64,000 bases of DNA from Paludibacter sp. (GTDB taxonomy: Bacteria; Bacteroidota; Bacteroidia; Bacteroidales; Paludibacteraceae): contig JAQVAV010000003.1 in assembly GCA_028690665.1 (NCBI GenBank), forward strand, positions 248,001-312,000. The letters are read 5' to 3'. The notes under the pieces are model-generated. The model was not told the origin of the DNA. It saw nothing but the letters and a program-made list of their open reading frames with translations, and did no database searches. Every line of letters begins with the position of its first letter. Position 1 is the stretch's first letter. Of the stretch, positions 34,286-43,624 are shown one piece after another. A program made the position numbers and the translations under genes.

Positions 34286-36151
34286 ATGTATGAATATTTA
34301 AATAAAAACACCATTAGCCAAAATACAGTAAAAATTGTATTTTGGCTAATGGTGTTTTTCTATTCATGTACCTTCAATTCGGCGGCTCAAAAAAATTATG
34401 AAATAAGAAAAATCGTATTTCACGGAAACGAAACATTCGATAAAACTACCTTACTCGACAATACTTCTATATATGAATCGAGCTGGTTCAGCAAAAAAAT
34501 ACAGAAAAAAGAAGCGGTACTTTATAATCCTGAACTTACGAATGCCGATACTGAACGAATCCGGAGATTCTATCAAAGTGAAGGATTTCTCTATGCCACC
34601 GTAAAATTAGATTCAGTACAAACCCATGAAAAAAAACAAACTGTCAATCTTTATTTTTCAATTCAGGAAAATAAGCCCGTTGTTGTAGATAAACTTCTGT
34701 TCAAAATAGATAACGGCAAGGAATTGACTCTGAACGATTCAATCGTAAAACGATTGCTACACCAACCTGAGCTCACCCGGGGAAAACGTTTCATCGACCA
34801 AAGGTTATATAATGATGTAGAAAGAATAAACAACTTTTATAAAAACAGGGGATATATATACGTCGATACCCGGTTCGATTTAAAACTCAAACCGGATTCC
34901 GGTAAAACGGACATTCTTTACCAAATTAACAGGAGAAATTTATGCCAATTCGGCGCATCTTCAATTTCGGGAAATCGTTATATTAAGGAACAGGTTATAC
35001 GGCGTCAGTTAAACTACAAACAGGGAAATAATTTCAGCAAAAAGGATTTGGAATCTTCGCGCAAACAAATGTATTCGTTGCAATTATTCAAAATAGTTTC
35101 ACTCTCGCCGCAGACCGATAATGTAACACGACAAAATCCGATACCTGTTCAAGTGTATATTCAGGAAATGCCGAGATGGAGTTCGAAGTTTGGACTCGGA
35201 TATGGTACCGAAGACAAATTCCGTGCTTACGGCGACTTTACTTACCGTGGACTTTTTTGGGGCACAAGCCGTCTGAATCTTTATTTAAAGCACTCTTCCC
35301 TACTGCCATATTATGCAAGTCTTTCTTGGATTGAGCCACGTTTTCTGCTGCAAAAGCTGTCGTTATCGCTCAATCCATACGTGAAACGGGAAGCCGAACC
35401 TGGTTATACAACAAATACTTATGGGATAAATCTGCCGGCAACATATTCGCTCAGTGAAAAAATAAAAAGTACACTTACTTACTATATCGAAAAAGTAATT
35501 CAGATAGTTGAAAGCGACGATGCCGATGTTCCGAATCCCGAAGATGATGATTTTTTATACAATAAATCAGGACTATCGGCTACACTTTCCTTAAATAATG
35601 CCCGGCCGATCATGAATCCAGAGAAAGGATGGATTCTAAGTCTCGGAGCAAAAGTAAACGGTTATATTTTCGGTTCCGATTTCGATTATACAAAGTTTTG
35701 GACTGATGCGAGGATGTATCAAAAGGTTGAACGCTTCTCATTAGCAGAGCGTGTTATGATCGGAGCTATACATTCAGCGGATGCATCGGATTTTATTCCG
35801 GTGGAAGACAGATGGTATTCTGGTGGCAGTAATTCAAACAGAGGCTGGGGACGCTCCGAAATAGGGCCAAAACGTGAGAGTGGAACTCCTTTGGGTGGAA
35901 AAAGTATTTTGGAAACTAACATTGAAGTCAGACATCCGTTATTTTGGAGAATTCAACTGGCCGCCTTTGTCGATGCCTCAAACGTGTGGACTGAAACATA
36001 TTACTATGACCTTAGAAATATGGATGTAGCTGTTGGTGGCGGACTGCGGATAGATACGCCCATTGGCCCGATCCGTTTTGACATAGGCGCTCCGGTATGG
36101 AACGAGAAACACAAGGTTCAATTTTATTTAAGTGTAGGACAGGCTTTCTAA
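34286..36151 (+). CDS. tamA: TamA/BamA-like Omp85 outer-membrane protein
   Basis: About 621 aa from the ATG at 34286; a GTG at 34277 is also in frame. The signal-like segment KIVFWLMVFFYSCTF ends near NSAAQ. POTRA-like repeats (about 35-270, with KIVFHGNETFDKTTLL) precede an Omp85 barrel (about 290-621). The loop-6 motif appears as GGSNSNRGWG, and the final strand ends in QAF. Omp85 proteins insert beta-barrels or secrete proteins, and adjacency to tamB supports TamA. A perfect 24-bp hairpin with a T5 end lies inside its first codons, which is unusual and could reduce expression. Confidence 0.88.
   Translation: MYEYLNKNTISQNTVKIVFWLMVFFYSCTFNSAAQKNYEIRKIVFHGNETFDKTTLLDNTSIYESSWFSKKIQKKEAVLYNPELTNADTERIRRFYQSEGFLYATVKLDSVQTHEKKQTVNLYFSIQENKPVVVDKLLFKIDNGKELTLNDSIVKRLLHQPELTRGKRFIDQRLYNDVERINNFYKNRGYIYVDTRFDLKLKPDSGKTDILYQINRRNLCQFGASSISGNRYIKEQVIRRQLNYKQGNNFSKKDLESSRKQMYSLQLFKIVSLSPQTDNVTRQNPIPVQVYIQEMPRWSSKFGLGYGTEDKFRAYGDFTYRGLFWGTSRLNLYLKHSSLLPYYASLSWIEPRFLLQKLSLSLNPYVKREAEPGYTTNTYGINLPATYSLSEKIKSTLTYYIEKVIQIVESDDADVPNPEDDDFLYNKSGLSATLSLNNARPIMNPEKGWILSLGAKVNGYIFGSDFDYTKFWTDARMYQKVERFSLAERVMIGAIHSADASDFIPVEDRWYSGGSNSNRGWGRSEIGPKRESGTPLGGKSILETNIEVRHPLFWRIQLAAFVDASNVWTETYYYDLRNMDVAVGGGLRIDTPIGPIRFDIGAPVWNEKHKVQFYLSVGQAF
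34304..34359 (+). terminator. 24-bp hairpin with T run inside the tamA signal codons
   Basis: The arms 34304-34327 and 34336-34359 are perfectly complementary over 24 bases. The loop is 8 bases and the right arm ends in T5, exactly like an intrinsic terminator, yet both arms are within the open tamA reading frame (about residues 7-25). Terminator, attenuator or strong mRNA structure are the options. Confidence 0.75.
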
Positions 36152-36168
36152 AATCAGAGATAAACTCA

Positions 36169-39100
36169 ATGAAAAAAACAATTAAATATTTGATTCGCAG
36201 CTTACTAATTTTCTTAGTAAGTATGATTTCATTGATATTAATTATACTTGTGCTTATCCAGACTCCTCCTGTCAAACGTAAAATTGCAGATATTATTGAA
36301 AATCAAGTCGATTCAGTATTAAATTCGCAACTTTCCATCGGAAAATTAGACGGAAATTTTTTCAATCATATCGAATTACAAAATGTATGGCTGCATTCGG
36401 GAAACGATACTTTAGCCAGCATTTACAAAATACGCCTGAGCTACAGTCTTTTAGAATTAAAAAACAACACAATAAAAATCAATGAATTTGCCTTTGAAAA
36501 GCCATATTTACATTTAGTACAATTATCCGATTCAACATGGAATTTACAGCATCTTCTGAAACCGGCAACAGAAAAGAAAGATACAACATCTTCTCCTTTT
36601 AGTATGTCAATAGAAGTTGGCAATTTTTTGCTGAACTCTGGAAACATCCATATAAATACCCCAGATTCTGTTTTACCCCAACAGATCAAAAACTTACAAA
36701 TTCAATTGTCTGCCAGCTACAATTCCCATAAACAGTCACTCGACATAAAAAAGTTTAGCTTTTCAACAGTTGAACCGGCAGTGATTTTACGAAAACTTAT
36801 TGCCCGGATCGATGCTACTGACAACCGCATACAAATTCGGAAAATTGATTTGCAAACTGATAAAAATGAGTTGAATATTAATGGTAATTATTATTTTGAC
36901 GAAAGCCACGAGTCTGTTATAAATGTACAAACAGCCCCCTTGGCACTGAATGAATTTACGGCTTTTCTGCCCGAAAATTTTAATCTAAAAATAAATCCGG
37001 TCATTAACCTGAAAGCAAATTTAAAAAACAAATCTCTGACTGCAACTTTGTCAGTACAACATCAACGGCAAAACATTCAGATGAAATTATTTTCAAAATA
37101 TCTGATTGAACATTTTACAGATTCAACATTCAACACGGCTCCGACCTACAATTTAACAGCAGATTTACAACACGTGGATTTGCGTGACTGGACAAACGAT
37201 AAAACCATGTATTATATACTCAATGGAAATCTGAACATAACAGGAAAAGGACTTGATTTTCAATCATTAAACAGCAGAATACACGTCAATCTGAATAATT
37301 TTACGGCCAAGGGCATTCCTGTTAAATTATTAAATACAGATATAAATTATGAATCAGGTGATGTTTCCGGAAAATTTGATTTACAAGGCAACTTCGGTTC
37401 TCTTTTTATTACATCTCACATTTATAAAGTTATCAGCGAACAACCGGCTTATACAATGAATCTTGTAACCCGGAATCTGAATATTGAACCATTTATGGGG
37501 AAAGATTATGCCTCCGATCTGAATTTGAAAACTTCCATAACAGGTTTTGGTTTCAATCCTCAAAAATTGCAGGCTAAAATGCAAATTTTGGGAGATTCAT
37601 CACAAATAGCAACTTTTAAAATCGACACTATTCATTCCGAAGTTAATTATACACACGAAAATATCAGCATTAACTCTTTATTAATAAAAACTTTAGCATC
37701 AAACATTACAGCTGTCGGGAATTATAATCCGGCAGGAAACCTCAATCTGAAACTTGCTATGAAATTAGACGATGCCAAAGAAATAACAGATTTTTTAAAA
37801 TTAGACAGTCTGAACACACAACTCGATCTGACAGCTAATTTGTCCGGCAAGCCCAATAATTTGACCGCAAACATGGCACTCGGGCTGAACAACACTGTTT
37901 ATAAAACAATGTTGCTTAAATCATTACAAGCCAATACCACAGCCAACATGAAGGGAGACGAAATATCATTCAATGCCAATGCTTTGGCATTGAATTTCGC
38001 TGCCGGCGGCTTCATAGTCGACTCAGTCAAAGTGGCCGCAGCAGGGGATACAAAAAAGTTCGACATACAGATGGTAGCAACGAATCCGGACATTCAAACA
38101 AATCTGAGTACGATGATAAAATTGGATAAAATCATTGATGTTAGCTTGTCCCGTTTTGGAATAAATTATAAAGATTACAACTGGAATTTGCAAAACGATA
38201 CGGCACGCATTACCATTGATGGAAACAACTACGTTGTCAGCAACTTTGTCATGCAATCAAGCGGTCCCGACAGCATACAAACTATTCAGGCTAACGGGCA
38301 ATTCAGCTTAGAAAATAATGAAGACTTCCAGCTGCATTTCAGCAATATCTATTTACCCCAAATAGGAAAATTATTCATGCCGGATCAAAAACTTGACGGA
38401 TTATTTTCCGGCAATTTACTTCTAAACGGAACGGCACAGACTCCGACGCTCACAAGCCAATTTAATCTACAAAACGGGGCTTATCAAGATTTCAGAATTT
38501 CGACATTTGAAGGAAATTTCGACTACAAAGAAAAAATGATTTCAACCAATATTGACCTTGTTCCTTTTGACAGTGGTCAGGCCTCACTAAAAGCTTTGCT
38601 GCCTGCAGAAATCCATTTCGACAGCAGCAAATTTGAGATAGGAAACAATGGATTAAGTCCGGTAAATGCAAGTATTATTCTGCAAAAAATACCTTTATCG
38701 TTGATAAATGCCTTTTTCCCGACCGACGACATGAACGGTTATTTAGAAAGCAATATATCGGTAGCGGGAAACATGAACCAACCTCTTATCAATGGTAATC
38801 TTGACCTGATAAATGGAAAAATAAAGGTCAATAAATATGGAATTGATTACCGGAAAATGTCAGCTGGCATAAAGTTCAACAATAATGTAGTAACGATAGA
38901 TACCTTCAATATTCAAAGCCGGCAGGGAAATATGTTTGCCAAAGGCGATGTGCGGTTCGAGTCTGATTTATATGAAGGAAAAATGAATACTGCCAGTCTG
39001 AAAATTTGGTTTGACAGGTTCAATCCTTTCGATCACAAACAATATAATATGGAGTTATCCGGAGATATAGATTTGAAGGCAGACAAGGACAGTACCCGTT

Positions 39101-40083
39101 TCTCAGGGAATCTGACCATTCCGGAGGCTATGGTTTTCATACCGGCTGTACTTAATCTTATGGGCAAAACAGTTGAGCCGGAACTTCCTCTGCCATTGTT
39201 GGCAGCACAACTGCAAAAAGACAGTCTCCTGCGTGATTCGGTTATTTATCATATCAGACCTGACAGCTCTGTGGCTCTACACGAAAGGGAATTACCAACC
39301 CTCCCCTTCCTCGACAATTTACAAGGAAAAATAAATCTGAAAATTCCACGCAATGTCTGGATAAAAAACAATGACATGCGCTTTGAACTGGGTGGAGATA
39401 TACAACTTATCAAACACAAGGATTTCTTTGAACTGTTCGGCCCCGTAAATATACTTCGTGGCCAATATAGCCTGCTGGGTAAAGTCTTTGTAATCAAAGA
39501 AGGAACCATCACATTTGAAGGCGGAGAAAATATGGATGCCCAACTTGCTGTCGAAGCCGTATATTCGTTCAGAGACTCAGAACGGGCAAAACATGATCTG
39601 TACCTGAATGTCGGAGGTTCCCTTTCGGTCCCCGAAATCAGTTTCAAATATCAGGATGAACAGATAAGCGAAGGCGATGCTCTTTCATATATTCTTTTCG
39701 GAACAAACCTCGAATCTTTAGGTTCAACCCAACAGGAAAGCATCACATCGAGCGGAATCAATGCCACCGACATTGCCAAAACGGCCGCGGCGTCCCTAAT
39801 ATCTTCACAACTGACTAAGTTGCTGGGAAAAACACTCAACATGGATTATATTGAGTTCAAAAGCAACAGTTCATTTGACAATGCCTCGTTTGTTGTTGGT
39901 AAATATATCACCAACAAATTATTTGTAAGCTATGAACAAAACATTGGAAAAATTGAAGATCAGGATATTGCACGCTACGAAATGAGCATGGAATATGAAC
40001 TGTTTAAGTTTCTTTTCTTCCAGCTCACCAGCTCATCCCTGAGCAATGGATTTGACCTGATCTTCAAATTCGACGAAAAATAA
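36169..40083 (+). CDS. tamB: TamB-like translocation/assembly protein (DUF490)
   Basis: 1304 aa from the ATG at 36169, chosen because it follows the tamA stop by 17 bases and starts MKKTIKYLIRSLLIFLVSMISL, an N-terminal membrane anchor. A long series of beta-rich repeats follows, then the conserved C-terminal TamB/DUF490 domain (about 1080-1304, with SEGDALSYILFGTNLESLG and KLLGKTLNMDYIEF). TamB-type proteins form a hydrophobic groove spanning the periplasm and act with TamA, in barrel assembly or phospholipid transport (known). The size is typical for Bacteroidota. Confidence 0.92.
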   Translation: MKKTIKYLIRSLLIFLVSMISLILIILVLIQTPPVKRKIADIIENQVDSVLNSQLSIGKLDGNFFNHIELQNVWLHSGNDTLASIYKIRLSYSLLELKNNTIKINEFAFEKPYLHLVQLSDSTWNLQHLLKPATEKKDTTSSPFSMSIEVGNFLLNSGNIHINTPDSVLPQQIKNLQIQLSASYNSHKQSLDIKKFSFSTVEPAVILRKLIARIDATDNRIQIRKIDLQTDKNELNINGNYYFDESHESVINVQTAPLALNEFTAFLPENFNLKINPVINLKANLKNKSLTATLSVQHQRQNIQMKLFSKYLIEHFTDSTFNTAPTYNLTADLQHVDLRDWTNDKTMYYILNGNLNITGKGLDFQSLNSRIHVNLNNFTAKGIPVKLLNTDINYESGDVSGKFDLQGNFGSLFITSHIYKVISEQPAYTMNLVTRNLNIEPFMGKDYASDLNLKTSITGFGFNPQKLQAKMQILGDSSQIATFKIDTIHSEVNYTHENISINSLLIKTLASNITAVGNYNPAGNLNLKLAMKLDDAKEITDFLKLDSLNTQLDLTANLSGKPNNLTANMALGLNNTVYKTMLLKSLQANTTANMKGDEISFNANALALNFAAGGFIVDSVKVAAAGDTKKFDIQMVATNPDIQTNLSTMIKLDKIIDVSLSRFGINYKDYNWNLQNDTARITIDGNNYVVSNFVMQSSGPDSIQTIQANGQFSLENNEDFQLHFSNIYLPQIGKLFMPDQKLDGLFSGNLLLNGTAQTPTLTSQFNLQNGAYQDFRISTFEGNFDYKEKMISTNIDLVPFDSGQASLKALLPAEIHFDSSKFEIGNNGLSPVNASIILQKIPLSLINAFFPTDDMNGYLESNISVAGNMNQPLINGNLDLINGKIKVNKYGIDYRKMSAGIKFNNNVVTIDTFNIQSRQGNMFAKGDVRFESDLYEGKMNTASLKIWFDRFNPFDHKQYNMELSGDIDLKADKDSTRFSGNLTIPEAMVFIPAVLNLMGKTVEPELPLPLLAAQLQKDSLLRDSVIYHIRPDSSVALHERELPTLPFLDNLQGKINLKIPRNVWIKNNDMRFELGGDIQLIKHKDFFELFGPVNILRGQYSLLGKVFVIKEGTITFEGGENMDAQLAVEAVYSFRDSERAKHDLYLNVGGSLSVPEISFKYQDEQISEGDALSYILFGTNLESLGSTQQESITSSGINATDIAKTAAASLISSQLTKLLGKTLNMDYIEFKSNSSFDNASFVVGKYITNKLFVSYEQNIGKIEDQDIARYEMSMEYELFKFLFFQLTSSSLSNGFDLIFKFDEK

Positions 40084-40503
40084 ATTTTTAAACAAGTCAG
40101 GATACGATTCTAAGCCTCCCTGACTATAGGAATATTATCAAGCCTTGACTTGAAGCTTTTATTCAGGAGGTGACTTAAAATCACCCCCACTGAGTAGTAA
40201 ATCTGACATATATACACAAAAGACTGACATAATAATCTTAATTTGATATAAAAACACATTCAATCTTATTATTCAACAAATAAAAATACACTTCACTGCC
40301 AATTTCACAAAATCGCATTTACTTATTGTAATACAAGATTTTACATATTTTATAAAATGTAATTATACATTTCACTCTACATTTATCAATTTTCCAAATA
40401 GACCAGCAATACATTATTAATCAACAAAATATGAAAACATAGAATTTATATTAACATTATTTGCATGGAAAATATTTAAAATAAATTTGGCATTGTATTT
40501 GAT
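40084..40503. other. Long gap before marR
   Basis: About 420 AT-rich bases with no gene. Weak inverted repeats are seen at 40095-40125 (7-bp arms) and around 40341-40362 (TTTTACATATTTTATAAAATGTAA-like near-palindrome), neither with a T tail. The end of the tamB transcript is not obvious. Confidence 0.4.
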
Positions 40504-40519
40504 AGTTGCAAAGACAACC
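40504..40519. promoter_or_regulatory. Candidate MarR operator before marR
   Basis: AGTTGCAAAGACAACC matches the 40989-41004 site before tolC at 13 of 16 positions. It lies 18 bases before the marR ATG, suited to autorepression. Confidence 0.55.
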
Positions 40520-40537
40520 GTAAAACAAACAACTATT

Positions 40538-40972
40538 ATGACACAATTACATACAGATGAAGTTTTCACAATTCTGACAGGAAAAATTTCAAATGCAATC
40601 AACCGGACTTTTCTACGGGCTTTTGCAGCCGAAGGCATTGATATAACAACAGAGCAGTGGTCGGTATTAGCGTGTCTGTGGCAAAAAGACAAAGTAACTC
40701 AGCAAACTCTGTGTGGCCTGACTTCAAAGGACAAACCAAGCATGACAAGGCTGATTGATAAGTTAGAAAAGAATAAATTAGTGCTGCGTATCTCCGACCC
40801 TTCCGACAGAAGAATAAACCTTATTCATCTCACACAAGCCGGAGCAAATTTAAAAGAAAGAGCAACCCAGATTGTGCAGGATATTGCCCTGCGAACTCTG
40901 AATAACATTACTGAAACAGAACTAAATATCAGTCGAAATGTCTTAAAAAAAATAATGGCCAATCTTGGCTGA
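40538..40972 (+). CDS. MarR-family transcriptional regulator
   Basis: 144 aa from the ATG at 40538 (MTQLHTDEVFTILTGKI); earlier in-frame codons are non-ATG and unlike the family. It has a winged HTH: QWSVLACLWQKDKVTQQTL, then LTSKDKPSMTRLIDKLEKNKLVLRISDPSDRRINLIHLTQAG. The D-x-R/D-x-x-x-R pattern of the wing (SDPSDRRINLIHL) is classic for MarR. It lies upstream of the efflux genes, so it probably represses them and itself and is released by a ligand (family knowledge). Confidence 0.93.
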   Translation: MTQLHTDEVFTILTGKISNAINRTFLRAFAAEGIDITTEQWSVLACLWQKDKVTQQTLCGLTSKDKPSMTRLIDKLEKNKLVLRISDPSDRRINLIHLTQAGANLKERATQIVQDIALRTLNNITETELNISRNVLKKIMANLG

Positions 40973-40988
40973 TTTTATTTATTATTTA

Positions 40989-41004
40989 AGTTGCATATAC
41001 AACT
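40989..41004. promoter_or_regulatory. Candidate MarR operator before tolC
   Basis: AGTTGCATATACAACT, palindromic at 14 of 16 positions, 27 bases before the tolC ATG. It matches the site before marR. Confidence 0.6.
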
Positions 41005-41031
41005 ATTGTCTATATAATTAATTATTAAGGT

Positions 41032-42594
41032 ATGAAAAAAATTTCAACAACAATCCTTATCTTCTTAGCTACAGTGCCAATTTTTGCAGAAAACGGTTAT
41101 AGCCTCGAAGAATGCAGACAAATGGCTTTAGAGCATAACAAAAGTTTGCAAATAGCTCGCGAAAATGTAAAAGCTGCTAACGAACTTAAAAAAGCAGCAT
41201 TTGCCCAATTTTTACCCAATTTTGGAATAACTGGTACCTATACCTGGAATCAAAAAAACCTCTCGCTTTTATCAGAAGATGCTTTACTGCCGGTAGGGGT
41301 TAAAGACCAAAACGGCAAACTTGGAACCGGCATAACCGCCACCTCTGTTCCAACTCCGAATGCGGATGGCACATTTTCTTTTACAGAGTCATCTATCAGT
41401 AATGAATTCAAATTAATAAATGGAAGTCCGGTTCCTCTTGATGCAAAGGGAGTTCCTTTTGATCCGGCTAAAAATCCGGAAAAGTTAATCTGGAAAAATT
41501 ATGCACTTCTACCCAAAAGCGCTATGGAATTCGACATTCAGAATGTATTTACCGGAACGATCGGATTTACACAACCGATTTATATGGGAGGTAAAATCAG
41601 GGAATTATATAAAATTGCAAAGTATGGTAAAAACTTAGCCATGGCTCAGGAAGAAAATAAAACAACTGATCTTTTACTGGATGTGGACGAAGCATACTGG
41701 AGAGTAGTTTCGGTAGAAAACAAACTCAATTTAGCCAAAGAATATCAAAAACTTCTTGCTAAAATGGATTCGGATGTAACCAACATGATTCAGGAAGGTG
41801 TTGCAACTAAAGCGGATGGTTTAAAAGTAAAAGTGAAACTGAACGAAGCGAATGTTATGGTAACAAAAGCGGAAAACGGCTTAAGTTTATCAAGAATGGC
41901 ATTAAATCAACTTTGCGGTATCCCACTCGAACAGGCAACCGAACTCGCCGATGATAATTTTGACACGCCTGCCGATGCTCCTCAACTAATTCCTATTGCC
42001 CAAGCATTGGAAAAACGTCCGGAGATCAAAGCTCTGACACAAATGGAAAACATTGCTAAATCAAACGAAAGAATAATGGTATCACGTTTTTTGCCGACAG
42101 TAGGATTAACGGGTGGTTACATGGTTAGTAACCCGAATGTATATAATGGTTACACCAATGAATTTGGCGGCATGTTTACTTTCAGTGTCGTCGCCCATGT
42201 TCCGCTTTTTCACTTCGGAGACAAAATACATACTCTAAACGCATCCAAAACACAACGTACCATTGCCGGCTTGCAATTAGACGAAGCAAAAGAAAAAATT
42301 CAACTGCAGATTCAACAAAACTCCTACAAAGTAGCAGAGAGTCTGAATAAGAAAAAAGCCACATCCAAAAATATCGAACAAGCTAAAGAAAACCTGAAAT
42401 GTGCTACGGACGGATTTGAAGAAGGAGTAATTACATCAACCGACCTTATCGGCGCCCAAACAGCCTGGTTATCGGCAAAATCGGAAGACATCGATGCAGA
42501 AATTGATGTACGGCTCTGCAAACTATATCTCGAAAAATCACTTGGAACCCTCGAAGTTCCTGAATACAAACAAAATTCAAATAAAAACAAATAA
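41032..42594 (+). CDS. TolC-family outer-membrane efflux protein
   Basis: 520 aa. A signal peptide (MKKISTTILIFLATVPIFA) precedes two repeats of the OEP coiled-coil/barrel fold: GYSLEECRQMALEHNKSLQIARENVKAANELKKAA and FTGTIGFTQPIYMGGK, then KADGLKVKVKLNEANVMVTKAENGL and a barrel strand HVPLFHFGDKIH. A segment of about 90 residues (positions 70-160) within the first repeat is longer than in E. coli TolC. It forms the exit duct of the efflux system encoded downstream. Confidence 0.92.
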   Translation: MKKISTTILIFLATVPIFAENGYSLEECRQMALEHNKSLQIARENVKAANELKKAAFAQFLPNFGITGTYTWNQKNLSLLSEDALLPVGVKDQNGKLGTGITATSVPTPNADGTFSFTESSISNEFKLINGSPVPLDAKGVPFDPAKNPEKLIWKNYALLPKSAMEFDIQNVFTGTIGFTQPIYMGGKIRELYKIAKYGKNLAMAQEENKTTDLLLDVDEAYWRVVSVENKLNLAKEYQKLLAKMDSDVTNMIQEGVATKADGLKVKVKLNEANVMVTKAENGLSLSRMALNQLCGIPLEQATELADDNFDTPADAPQLIPIAQALEKRPEIKALTQMENIAKSNERIMVSRFLPTVGLTGGYMVSNPNVYNGYTNEFGGMFTFSVVAHVPLFHFGDKIHTLNASKTQRTIAGLQLDEAKEKIQLQIQQNSYKVAESLNKKKATSKNIEQAKENLKCATDGFEEGVITSTDLIGAQTAWLSAKSEDIDAEIDVRLCKLYLEKSLGTLEVPEYKQNSNKNK

Positions 42595-42625
42595 AAAACA
42601 ACTCTTATTTAAAAAGCATATTACA

Positions 42626-43618
42626 ATGAAAGCAAATAATAAAGATCTCAGAATAGGTTTAATCGGATTAATTATCGTAGTTGTATTGATATTTATTATT
42701 GGTTTATATGTTTATAAACCTGAGAAAGAAATTATTCAGGGCGAAGCCGTTGCATCAGAAGTTCGTATTTCAGGAAAAGTTCCGGGACGTATCCGGCAAT
42801 TTTTAGTTGAAGAAGGAAGTCAGATTCACGCCGGCGATACTGTGGTTACAATCTATAGTCCCGAACTAAATGCAAAACTTGAGCAGGCTACTGCTGCCGA
42901 AGACGCTGCAATGGCCCTAAATCAAAAAGCCATTAAAGGCGCCCGTAAAGAACAAATCGCAGGAGCTTATGAAATGTGGCAAAAAGCCAATGTAGGTGTA
43001 GATATTACCAAGAAATCATTCGACCGTATACAAAGATTGTATGACAAAGGCGTGATTTCAGCACAAAAACGCGATGAAGTTGAAGCTCAGTATAAAGCAG
43101 CCATTGCTACAGCCGCAGCTGCAAAATCGCAATACGATATGGCTATGGCCGGAGCACAAACAGAAGACAAAGAGGCAGCCATGGCCCTTGTAAACCGGGC
43201 AAAAGGAGCTGTACAGGAAGTTGAATCATATATGCAGGAAACCACTCTCACCTCTACTATCAACGGAGAAGTAAGTGACATTTTCCCGAAACAGGGCGAA
43301 CTTGTAGGCACAGGTGCTCCTATTATGAATATAGTTGACCTGAATGATATATGGTTTACATTCAATGTACGCGAAGACTTGCTGGGGAATATGAAAAAAG
43401 GTTCGACCTTTACTGTAAAAATTCCAGCTTTGAACAACGAAACCGCAGAAGTGAAAGTAACTTATATCAAAGCTTTAGCATCTTATGCTACCTGGAAAGC
43501 AACCAAAAACACGGGCGAATTTGATGTCAAAACATTTGAAGTCCGTGCACGTCCGGTAAAAAAAATTGCCGATTTGCGTCCTGGTATGACTGCCTTAATT
43601 GAAGAATCCAACAAATAA
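42626..43618 (+). CDS. HlyD/EmrA-type membrane fusion protein
   Basis: 330 aa from the ATG at 42626 (MKANNKDLRIGLIGL); the frame is open back into tolC but nothing there looks like a start. It has one N-terminal membrane helix (IGLIGLIIVVVLIFIIGLYVY), a lipoyl/biotinyl-like half motif (VASEVRISGKVPGRIRQFLVEEGSQIHAGDTVVTIYSPEL), a long coiled coil (about 90-200) and the second lipoyl half (STINGEVSDIFPKQGELVGTGAPIMNIVDL). It links the inner-membrane permeases to the TolC duct. Confidence 0.92.
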   Translation: MKANNKDLRIGLIGLIIVVVLIFIIGLYVYKPEKEIIQGEAVASEVRISGKVPGRIRQFLVEEGSQIHAGDTVVTIYSPELNAKLEQATAAEDAAMALNQKAIKGARKEQIAGAYEMWQKANVGVDITKKSFDRIQRLYDKGVISAQKRDEVEAQYKAAIATAAAAKSQYDMAMAGAQTEDKEAAMALVNRAKGAVQEVESYMQETTLTSTINGEVSDIFPKQGELVGTGAPIMNIVDLNDIWFTFNVREDLLGNMKKGSTFTVKIPALNNETAEVKVTYIKALASYATWKATKNTGEFDVKTFEVRARPVKKIADLRPGMTALIEESNK

Positions 43619-43624
43619 TTCAAA

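Noticed and set aside
34277..34286. GTG start of tamA at 34277
   Set aside because: The ATG at 34286 is in frame three codons later and better; the GTG remains possible but is less likely.
40341..40362. MarR operator at an AT-rich near-palindrome far upstream of marR
   Set aside because: It is composed almost only of A and T and does not recur before tolC, unlike the sites at 40504 and 40989.
42494..42625. HlyD starting within tolC at 42494
   Set aside because: The extra 44 residues are tolC codons in another frame; the ATG at 42626 gives a normal membrane anchor.
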